From contig JAGQDJ010000071.1 in NCBI GenBank assembly GCA_022885665.1, positions 124,001-188,000 on the forward strand: a stretch of DNA of 64,000 nt, in the 5' to 3' direction. This document shows, one piece after another, positions 55,801 to 64,000 of the stretch; the stretch's first letter is position 1; every line of letters starts with the position of its first letter. The notes under the pieces were generated by a model, which was not told the DNA's origin, ran no database searches, and saw nothing but the letters and a program-made list of their open reading frames with translations. This DNA is from Triops longicaudatus (Eukaryota; Arthropoda; Branchiopoda; Notostraca; Triopsidae). Made by a program: the position numbers and the translations under genes.

Positions 55801-57056
55801 CGTGGGGAGTTCGGGTGGCCGAAATTTAATTAAACGTGTCGGCGGGGTAATTTGGGTACTGGCAAGTGATTTCTGCCAAGCTGTTGCTTAAGCTGCGAAT
55901 CGGTGGCAGGAAAATTGTAGCTAAACATGGGTTAAATCCCCTCACAGTTTCACACGGGGTTACCAAGCCTTTCGGCGGAATTGCTGTCATGGGAGCAAGT
56001 TGAAGCAGAAAGCGGTGTAAAAGGATTTGGATTTGTTATACGCAGCCCGAGCGTGGTGGATTCGTGAGGGTTGTAGTGAGGGCCCGGTAAACTCACGAAG
56101 ATCTTTTCAAGTGTGAGGGTGCACGTGTCTCATAAAAGAGTTTCGAATGAAAAGCTTGTGAAAGTATTTGGAAACAATTCCGAAGCAATAGAAGCTGAAA
56201 AGGCTCAAGTGGGAGCTCGAATCTGCGTTACGCAGTCAAAGAAAAGGAACGTAAAAGCTTTCACAGCGTGGTTGACTTGGTTTTGGTCAGTGTGCAGTGA
56301 GGATTTCCGAAAAGCTGTGATTGCTGCAGTAATGCTTAACGCTGGGAGCCAGTTTGCTGTTGGTCAGAGAGCGCGAAGAGCGGATTGTGTCATATGTCCT
56401 TCTGAATTGGCTGTTACCCGAGGCTTTGAAAGAACTTGGTAGCACGGGGGGTACGCAAGCTTAGTGACGCAGAACTATGGCTGAGAAAGAAATGTGCAGA
56501 TAAAGCGACAGAAAGTGGTAGTGGACTACCGGTTGCTGTCACCCTGGCGTGGTTATGAACACGGAAAGAAGCGAAGGCCGACATTGGGGATTGCTTTGTC
56601 TCTTTCACCGGGAGAGCAGAAATAAGGGGCTAATCTGCTCAGAAGTGATCGCTTACAGCCGAAAAAGAGACACAGAGTGCGTTTGTCACCAAATAATGAT
56701 CTTGCAACAAAACCTACGTGAATTTGAAAAATACCTTCACGCAACTTAATTTCTGACGTTGAGCCTCCAGGAAACTAAAAGACGAATTTAATATGAGTTC
56801 CACGTTCTGAAAAGAAGATTATGAAGGCTTAGTTTGGGATATTGCTGCAAACTATCATCGATAATCCCCACTTTTCGAACAACTTTTCACCCCGTGAAAT
56901 TCTGCGCAGATTCCCCAAATGTAATAATAGTGGCATTTCTTGTCCACCCAATTCCTAGCTGATCTCCGTGGATAGCCGAAAATCATAAAATGTCAGAGTG
57001 ACTTGAGAATTTCTGCCATTTCCGCGCTGGTTATGGGCATTTCTTCCCGGAAAATG

Positions 57057-57065
57057 TATAAAAAG
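57057..57065 (+). promoter_or_regulatory. Candidate TATA box of the 57237 gene
   Basis: TATAAAAAG lies 180 bp before the start codon, predicting transcription start near 57087 and a 5' leader of about 150 nt. No consensus initiator is seen at that point, so support is partial. Confidence 0.35.
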
Positions 57066-57236
57066 CTGACCAGCTATATTTGGGAGATTGTGTGGAGCAA
57101 ACATTGACAAGTTTGATAAAGTGCAGCAGGTGATGCGATTGGATTGGCGCTGTTTTTCTATGACAGCGATGTGCGGCACATAGTCCGTCTGGATCAGCAG
57201 GGGGCTTCTGTCTGGGGTTTGTGTTGAAGTGTGGTC

Positions 57237-60140
57237 ATGCTGCGAGCACGGAAGAAAGATGTGCGAATCAAGCCGAATCGGAAGCTGGACAAGCGGTCAA
57301 GCCGCGGGATGCTGTACGAGAACGAAGAGCTGCGACTGCGAACCATCGAGATCAACGCCGAGGTGGAAAAGGGCCAAAGTGACGTCAAGAAATTGCGACG
57401 CGAGAACGACCATCTGCGGCGGGAAATGTGGGTCCTGCGAGACGAGTACGAGCGCCTCGAAAACCTCATCAAACAGTTGGACCTGGTGCCCGGAGGAGCA
57501 GTGGGCGGGTCGGCCGCGACCTCCTATGGAGGGTCACGCCCCGAATCGGCCCAGCTGTCAGAATCGGACCCGGAAGAACAGGACGACAACCCGGTGTCCA
57601 CCGAAGACAATCATTACTCCGAGTCCGGCCGTCGCTCACCGTTCACCAAGAAATACCGGTACCGACGCAACCGGTACGAAAATGAAATGCGAAACTACAG
57701 CGACGTGGACGACCTCTATGTCGAAGCTGATGGAACCAACCCCGATGCGGACAATTTGGAAAACTACCAAAAAGTTTATGGCCGGATGCCAACGAACTAC
57801 TGCCCCGTCTCGCTGCCCCATACGCCAACGGGCATATCTGCGCCTTTGGACGGCGAGCAGTCGCCAGTACCGGCTGACCCTTCGGAGGACACGAAGCCAG
57901 TGCATTGCGTACGGTCCTGCTCCCAGCCCCAGCTGCTGGACAGCTGCAGCACCATAGAACTAGTCCCGCTTAACGCGATTCCGCCTCCTGATTCGTTCAC
58001 GTCCACGGCGTTGCCGCCGTTGCTGCCAGCGAGTCCGCTGCAAGCCGAGGGCGCCGAGTTCAATTTCGACCAGTTGGTCAACATCGTCCAATCGTTTCGC
58101 TTGGACCAAAAGCAGCATGAGCAAGGATGCAGCGAAGCTACTTCTGCGTCACCCACGCCACCTGCCGGCTCTGCGTCGCAGAGTTACGCCACCGTGAGGC
58201 GACACTGTCACACGGTTGTCGAACGCAAGGAGGTGAGAAACACCGCGCACGGCGGTCAGACGCAACTGGTGCGCGAATCGGTGAAGGAAATGGCTCTGGC
58301 CACGCCCCCGACTTCAGCGGCCACTAACAGTGCGACCTCAGCGACCTCGCAGAGTGTCATCTTCACCCAGACCTCGTCTTCCAACGCCGGCACGTCCGGC
58401 ATACGGCAATCGGTGACGTTCCGCCAAGACTCGGTGGTGGTGGTCCCCAACCACGTGGAAGAGCCACCCTCACCCCCTCCGTTGCCAGCCGAGGGTGGCA
58501 GTGACGAAACCGGCCAGCAATTAGTGTGTTCCTCGTCGAATTTGCCCTACTTACGGCTTCATGCCATCGATCCTCACACTGTGTCATTCAATTTGTCAGA
58601 TCACGAGGTCGAGTGGCGTAAGGTCAGCGTCCAGGAAATCATTGATGAGCTCGAACAGCAGTTGAACGCAGCCCTCTGTGCTGTTAACGGCGTCCGGCTC
58701 ACTAACGACCGTGTCTTCATTAGTCTGAAAGAACGGCAGAGTTTAATTTTTCTCCTCAAGAACGGTTTTACTTTAAGGGGAGTCAGAGTGCAGCTGAGGG
58801 ATATTACTGACAATGCGGTGGTGGTGATTTTGACCGGGGTGCCGCACTACATCAGTGACTCTACCGTAGCCATGTTGCTGGCAGCGTTCGGCACGGTGAT
58901 AGGCGACCTCGAGCGACGCTTCTACAAAGGGGTGGACACGGGCGAGCGGCTGGTGAGACTCAGGGTGAAGCCGCACACCAAACTGCCCAAGCATGTCACC
59001 GTGGGTGGGTGCAGGATCATTGTGAAGATTTTACCCTTACAGGACGCGGCAGCACCAAAATCGTCAGTGAGCCAGAGCTGTCCCAGTACGATTCGGAGGC
59101 TCAAGCCAGGGCAGAATCCGCCGAACCGACCCATGTCCTGCGTTCCTGCCGAAGCAGCGCGCGAACCCTTAAACACGCTACGCCACTCCTCTTCAGCCAG
59201 CTTGAGCCTCCAGCCGCCGCAGGTCACCGTAGAATCGCAAGACTCGGACCCTGGCTTGCAGCGATCCACCGCGACAATCGATATCACGCCCAGAATCGAT
59301 AAAGCCTTCGAGTACCGGAGTCAGCTCAGCGTGAACTTGCGGATGTCCACCGAGCTTCCGGTGCCGCCAGGTGACAACGCGGAAGATTCCAAGTCCAGAC
59401 TCAGCGCTACGGACACGCCCCCTAGTCCGTTATGCGACCTCAAGCTCCACCCCCTGTCGCCCCAAGGCTTGGCGAACGTCCAAGCCTACCAGCGCCAAAC
59501 GCCCACTCGCGATTTGAATCGATTCCGCAAAAACGCGGCCGATTTTTCGCCGAGTGTGATCCAGCGCAAAGCGGAAGCCCGCCGCAGCAATTCGCACACC
59601 CAACGCATGGGCACGCCCGAAGCCACTCCCCCCACCCCGGCCCACAACCGACTCAAGGATTCTCCCCCCAAAACGCGTGTTTCTGTCAATTTCGAAGAAA
59701 CTCAGCCGAAATTGCGGCCTTGTCCGATTCCCAAACCGGCCTCCGCGTCGCCCAATGGAATTTTGCGCAAAAGTATAACTGTCGACGAGCCTAGTGCTGC
59801 ACCCACTCCAGCTAATGATTCCACCCCTGCCCCGGGTACTCCAGTGCCCGGTGCCAGTACGGCCGCGAATCGTAAAAGCGGCAGTGCCGAATCGGGCAAA
59901 CCTTCGCGCAGTTTTTCTCTGGTGGATACGTTCCGGTCTCGTTCAGCGGACAAAAAACGAGGCCAAGACGGAGTTGTCGACAATGTGGGCACTAATAACG
60001 ATAATGAGACCGCTGCCAGCCATGTCCGGCGCGATTCCGTGAAGAGCAGCGGCAGTAGCAGCAAAAGCAGTCGCAGCAGCCGCAAAAGCGGCGCTGGAGA
60101 ACTGCCTTGGTGTGGATGCTGGGGAAATGGATGTCTTTGA
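57237..60140 (+). CDS. Coiled-coil protein with tandem RRM-like (LINE ORF1/gag-like) domain
   Basis: A single uninterrupted frame of 967 codons beginning MLRARKKDVRIKPNRKLDKR, much richer in GC than its surroundings. Residues about 27-81 form a charged coiled coil (LRRENDHLRREMWVLRDEYE). Residues 90-430 and 605-950 are Ser/Pro/Thr-rich and probably disordered. Residues about 447-600 are a compact domain in two halves: VFISLKERQSLIFLLKNG with GVRVQLRD, then VVVILTGVPHYISDSTVAML, AAFGTVIGDLERRFYKG, TGERLVRLRVK and VTVGGCRIIVKI. That pattern resembles the paired RRM-like domains of LINE ORF1 proteins and ZCCHC3, but no CCHC zinc knuckles follow. The C-terminus PWCGCWGNGCL has three Cys that might be palmitoylated. 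An in-frame stop lies just upstream, and an AATAAA follows at 60315. The function is unknown; an RNA-binding or membrane-associated scaffold role is inference. I do not recognise the gene name. Confidence 0.85.
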   Translation: MLRARKKDVRIKPNRKLDKRSSRGMLYENEELRLRTIEINAEVEKGQSDVKKLRRENDHLRREMWVLRDEYERLENLIKQLDLVPGGAVGGSAATSYGGSRPESAQLSESDPEEQDDNPVSTEDNHYSESGRRSPFTKKYRYRRNRYENEMRNYSDVDDLYVEADGTNPDADNLENYQKVYGRMPTNYCPVSLPHTPTGISAPLDGEQSPVPADPSEDTKPVHCVRSCSQPQLLDSCSTIELVPLNAIPPPDSFTSTALPPLLPASPLQAEGAEFNFDQLVNIVQSFRLDQKQHEQGCSEATSASPTPPAGSASQSYATVRRHCHTVVERKEVRNTAHGGQTQLVRESVKEMALATPPTSAATNSATSATSQSVIFTQTSSSNAGTSGIRQSVTFRQDSVVVVPNHVEEPPSPPPLPAEGGSDETGQQLVCSSSNLPYLRLHAIDPHTVSFNLSDHEVEWRKVSVQEIIDELEQQLNAALCAVNGVRLTNDRVFISLKERQSLIFLLKNGFTLRGVRVQLRDITDNAVVVILTGVPHYISDSTVAMLLAAFGTVIGDLERRFYKGVDTGERLVRLRVKPHTKLPKHVTVGGCRIIVKILPLQDAAAPKSSVSQSCPSTIRRLKPGQNPPNRPMSCVPAEAAREPLNTLRHSSSASLSLQPPQVTVESQDSDPGLQRSTATIDITPRIDKAFEYRSQLSVNLRMSTELPVPPGDNAEDSKSRLSATDTPPSPLCDLKLHPLSPQGLANVQAYQRQTPTRDLNRFRKNAADFSPSVIQRKAEARRSNSHTQRMGTPEATPPTPAHNRLKDSPPKTRVSVNFEETQPKLRPCPIPKPASASPNGILRKSITVDEPSAAPTPANDSTPAPGTPVPGASTAANRKSGSAESGKPSRSFSLVDTFRSRSADKKRGQDGVVDNVGTNNDNETAASHVRRDSVKSSGSSSKSSRSSRKSGAGELPWCGCWGNGCL

Positions 60141-60314
60141 CTTCCTGGTCTTCAGCAACAAACGAACAGCGCACACAAAAGAAGACGTTTTCGCCCCCTT
60201 GACAACAAACTTAGGACCCCATTACCTGTACTCAACTTGCTCCTAACTTGCTTCCGGCCTGTCTCGGTGATCTTAAATTCGTAGCTAAACTTTTTTTTCG
60301 CTCGCAAAGGAAGA

Positions 60315-60320
60315 AATAAA
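60315..60320 (+). terminator. Candidate poly(A) signal of the 57237 gene
   Basis: AATAAA 175 nt after the stop codon; no earlier hexamer was seen. Confidence 0.55.
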
Positions 60321-62733
60321 GCCCGTGGTTATTTTTTGTTTGGCTCTCTGGCTGAAAAGAAACCCAAAAGGAAGCTAGCGCGGATTCATTGCTTAATAAT
60401 AAATAAGAGGGAAGCTTATTTCTTCGAAGTGATTTTACGAAATAGTTATAAGCTTAATTTGAGTATTTCCGCGGGACTCGTTTCGTCCTGAATGTTTCAT
60501 ATTTTTCTCGTTTTTGAAGCAACTCTTCGATTCTCGGTGATTCTGCATTTTGTTGACTTGCTCTAACCCTCTTACGTGCATTTCTACGAAGTGATGTTGC
60601 CGCGATTTCGCAGAAATTGAGAGTTTTCTGGCGGAAATTGCCTCAATATCCCTTGATCTGCAACTTAATGCATTAATCCTTCGTAAAGATTTGCTTTACA
60701 AGATATTAGAACGTAACTAAAGAACATTTCTGAGATTATAACGATTACCTAGAAATGTTTTAGGCTTTTTGCATAAATAGCCCCACATCTTTGAAGCCTT
60801 AATTTAGCGCATTAATTCCCTGTGAAACAATCGTTACTCAATGCATTACAGAAGGATATCTCTGCGACATTCTTGAAGATTTCGTAGAATACGCTGGATA
60901 TTTCTTATCTGTGGAGAAAAGCCCTGTAATTCTGACTTGAAGAAATTCTTACTTTCTATTCTTAGCCACAGAAATGTGTAATTTCCATAAGTCATTCTGA
61001 TTCCTTTTCCAGAGTCCCTGGCACGAAGACAATCTCTCTATATTGCTTTATTTCTGCCGTGTCCGGAAAGGTGATTTAGGGCTCTTAACCTCCACGATCT
61101 TACATTTGCTATTTTTCTGCATCAGTATTTCTTCCAACCCTTTTTTGTAGCTGGTTAACTAAGCATTAGCCGTAATACCTTTTGCCGTGAAAAAGGGTGG
61201 ATTAGACAGATAACTTATTCCGGTCGTGTTTGTAGTCCGGGAGTCATCTTGTTGGCTAGGTCGGATTGAGGAGCAAGGTCTGGTGTCGACACGTGTTCTA
61301 ATACGGATCACACTGTCGCGTTGGGTGACAGCTGGACTGATTAAAGATGGTGACGCGAATTACGATGAGCAACACCTTTTGACCTCCCTTCAAAGAAATT
61401 GTTCCTCCCCGTGACCTATGGGAAGGCGAAGGGTGGGGCCCGAGTGCCAGCAAGAAAGGGAACATCTTCCTTGAGCTGTTTCTCCCCGAAAGTAAACTTG
61501 GCAGGCGAAACGTATACAAGGCTACCAAACGCGGATAGCCCGAGGCATAGGACAGGGACACACGAGGCTATTTTTGAAAGTCGACACATCAAGCCCCAAT
61601 CTGTCAGTCTTCATCATTCTGCATTTTTCCTTCAGATATTCACTTGCCTGGCTCAGCCCTCTTTCAGTTAGAAGGACTTTACGCCACAGAGAGTGCTCTT
61701 CGAAAATAGCCTCCAATTCATTGTCACAGACTTCATTTCAGGGTTGTAATTTTCAGTTGCGTATTTCTGTGTCACAACAAGCGTGGAAGATTCGCTGACA
61801 AGAAATGTAATCAGTCATCACTAACAATAGGGGCACGCCCTCGAAATCTGTTCTTAGGTATCTTATGTCATTGTAGTAGCGTAACATGTTGAAGTCAACC
61901 GTTCAGCCACGAGGAGTCAGCAAGCTTTGAGATTTATCAGAAATTTGGAATTGAAATATGTTCTGAAATTGCTATGGTTAGGTTTCCGTTCTTGGAGATG
62001 TTTATCTTAAGTGTTACTTTGCTTCTTCAAGGAAGAATTACTGCGTAAGCTACGAAACATCTTCAGAGAATATCGCTTCAAAGAAATGTGGCTCATCGTT
62101 TTCGCGATTGATCAGGAAACAGGATCCATATATGAATTCTGTTGGTTTCATTTTTGGATCTTTATTGTTTCCCATCCTTGTTTTAGCGCTTGGAGAAGAT
62201 TTAGTTTTCTTGTGAAGTTCAATTTCATATTGTGCAACCACGCGGAAACAATAAGGAAGACATCCTTCTGATATTATGCTAAGTTTTTATTACATAAATA
62301 AAGTCTTGTTTCGTATGTTAATAAGTTTCATCTGAATTCGAGCAACAAGTTGCAGATATATACTGCAAATTAATTTTTCACCTTATCTGCAGTTCTTCAT
62401 TGAAATGGTTTTCTTTGACTTACATCATGTCTAGAATCACTTCGACAAAATAGTGTCTTCTATTGCACTTACTTTCATTGACGGGTAAACGCATTACCGT
62501 CACTTTTTAAAAAAGAAGACAAAATACGAACTTCAAATAAGAATCGCGCTTTAGAAGTCTCTCGAAAACAGAACTACTGACTAAGATATTCACTCAGCGA
62601 GCGCTGAATCCTTCCGCACCTGCCATAAGAATGCAAAGCGCGTCACATAAATGCTTTGCAGCTCGCCGAAGGTCAAAACCCCCTTCAAGAGTCACTCTTC
62701 CCTCTGAATTTTTCAAATCTCCGTGGAGCCGAA
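60321..62733. other. No gene recognised
   Basis: AT-rich sequence downstream of the 57237 gene. Open frames here are under 91 codons, overlap on both strands and show no recognisable content. Confidence 0.4.
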
Positions 62734-62764
62734 TGAAAAATACTGCCGAAAAACGACTTTTATA
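62734..62764 (-). promoter_or_regulatory. TATA plus initiator core promoter candidate, minus strand
   Basis: In minus orientation TATAAAAG (62764-62757) is followed at the canonical distance by TCATTC, whose A falls at 62734. The first T of TATA is 30 bases upstream of that A, the usual arthropod spacing. No coding exon was recognised downstream; the first ATG there (about 62629) gives ten codons and overlaps a possible GGCAG|gtgcgg donor. Confidence 0.35.
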
Positions 62765-64000
62765 GAGTGTGTGCATAATTTATAGCCACGTCCCTATCGA
62801 CTTCTTGATCGATTACTGATCTAAAAACCAGCGTAATTCGTTGAAAACGTTCGACCTCTCTTTTTTACAACTCCACTTTTTGCTGCCACAGCCTTGTAAA
62901 ATCTCTCTCAGAATCTCGAAGAAATAGTCAGGAATGTCATCCAAGAAGATGGGAAAAAAAGTATTGCCCGAATTTTCTTGGCACCAGTTGTTGCTTTATT
63001 CCCCTTTCACCCCGTTTTCTATGACCCCATGGATGTATCTCGCTTACGGTGCAGAAATACTAGCAATGTCGGGTTTCCCTTCCTAGAAACTGTTCCCCAA
63101 ACTCCCTGTACTACTCCCCGCCGTAAGATTTTCCCTGTGAGTCCACTTTCGTGGCTCGAAATCTCTTGTCTACCTCCTTTTCTCCCACACAGTGTATCAA
63201 AGCTCTGTTAGCCGCCGTTAAAGTGTAAGCAATTGGTTTCTCCAAACATTTGCGTTAAAAAAGCGTATGCATGTTTATAATTATTCAAAAACTTTTACTT
63301 GAGACTAAGTTTGTAATAATGCAACAAAGTTTGTAATAATTGCAGCAACGAACATATCCATGTACAGTTATTTTACCCCTTTTTCTCTCTCTTCGTGGGA
63401 GAGGCTTTTTATCAATTGTCCTTTTTTTAGTAGAGGTTTTGTAGGCAATGTTGTAGTTCAGTGTGTTGGAAAGGAACGAGACAACAAAAGTCCCGTAACT
63501 GTTAAAATCCCAATAAAAGCAAACTCAAAGAAAAGAGCCAAACACATGCCAAGAAATGGTTTTTCTCGAGCTTTAATTGAGATTTTCTTGCGCTTTTTTT
63601 TAAAAAAAAAACGGCGGAGGATCCGAGGGGTAAAAGAGGGGGAGGAAGTGGAGTTTGCACTTCTTCTCTGGTGAGAAAGAGATTGTAGCCGAGTTTGGAT
63701 GCTGGGAGAGGGTTTTATCTGGGAACAGACGCGAGGCATTTTCATTAGGCAAGATCGACGCTTCATTTCCTTTGAGCGAAAGGCGAAGAGTGCGGGGAGA
63801 AAAAATGAAGCAAACCCAAAATAAATAAAATAAAATGCAGTAATAAAAGTGTTAAGAGCTGCAAAAAACAGACTGGCTCAGTTTTGCCTCAACCAGCTGA
63901 ACGTTTTGACAGAGCATTAACTACGTTTGGCGCAACGGAAAATCCGCCCTTTTTTCGCCCCCGGAAATGGGAGAAAAAGCTATGGGGGCGCATGTGGCCT
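62765..64000. other. No gene recognised to the right edge
   Basis: AT-rich sequence with a small imperfect tandem (AAGTTTGTAATAATGCAAC, two copies at about 63306-63344) and A-rich runs near 63600. Frames of about 100 codons at 63360-63766 on both strands are compositional. Confidence 0.4.

Larger units (their letters stand above)
42022..57056. other. Long non-coding stretch, probably intronic or intergenic
   Basis: Fifteen kilobases without a supported gene. The plus strand is visibly G- and purine-rich over much of 42.8-56.7 kb, as in an intron transcribed on that strand. A 42552-42761 frame follows a tacag acceptor and is Ser/Lys/Glu-rich (70 codons to a stop); it is a possible exon. Two long open frames, 46793-47545 (+) and 50652-51434 (-), lack ATG starts and look like by-products of biased composition. 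GGGGCGTGGC boxes occur near 45998 and, inverted, near 54068. Confidence 0.4.

Noticed and set aside
57227..57500. Joining the 41979 exon directly to the 57237 frame
   Set aside because: The only AG just upstream (57228-57229) gives the wrong phase and a stop lies at 57225-57227, so the two cannot be spliced there in frame.

Overview
The window is nuclear DNA of an animal, most likely an arthropod or another protostome invertebrate. It holds intron-bearing eukaryotic genes with GT-AG splice sites, conserved metazoan proteins, a mitochondrially targeted GLDC, a KAT6-type chromatin protein, a tRNA-derived SINE and AT-rich intergenic DNA. No bacterial operon, CRISPR array or viral gene was seen. 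All gene models were spliced by eye and checked for reading-frame continuity; no database search was possible.

Layout: (1) 1-1917, minus strand: the 5' part of a KAT6-like histone acetyltransferase gene whose catalytic part lies beyond the left edge. (2) 2272-5002, plus: complete phosphoglucomutase PGM1, 11 exons, 563 aa. (3) 5003-8748: a repeat-rich graveyard with a decayed copy of the GLDC last exon, a broken actin-family gene, a tRNA-derived SINE carrying an apparent assembly duplication around one N, and a 100-bp inverted-repeat element. (4) 15228-8749, minus: complete mitochondrial glycine dehydrogenase GLDC, 16 exons, 1032 aa. (5) 16221-17568, plus: complete splicing factor PRPF38A, 5 exons, 334 aa. 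(6) 35552-18282, minus: a large protein of the AKAP2/MISP C-terminal family, about 1461 aa, with one 2.06-kb exon. (7) 39483-40688 and 27256-27492, minus: good exon chains of a protein I do not recognise. (8) 41979-42021, plus: a possible first exon encoding a signal-peptide-like start. (9) 57237-60140, plus: an uninterrupted 967-aa frame combining a coiled coil, a tandem RRM-like domain reminiscent of LINE ORF1/gag-like proteins, and a Cys-containing C-terminus. (10) 60141-64000: no convincing gene, but one well-spaced TATA/initiator pair on the minus strand.

Genes on the left are tightly packed, with two head-to-head pairs sharing short promoters (KAT6/PGM1 and GLDC/PRPF38A) and one tail-to-tail pair (PRPF38A and the AKAP2-type gene). 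The right two thirds is dominated by long introns or intergenic DNA. By eye the strand composition flips near 42 kb, from C-rich to G-rich on the plus strand, which fits divergent transcription from that point. The genes do not form one pathway. PGM1 and GLDC are housekeeping metabolism, PRPF38A is spliceosomal, KAT6 is chromatin, and the AKAP2-type and coiled-coil proteins look cytoskeletal or scaffold-like.
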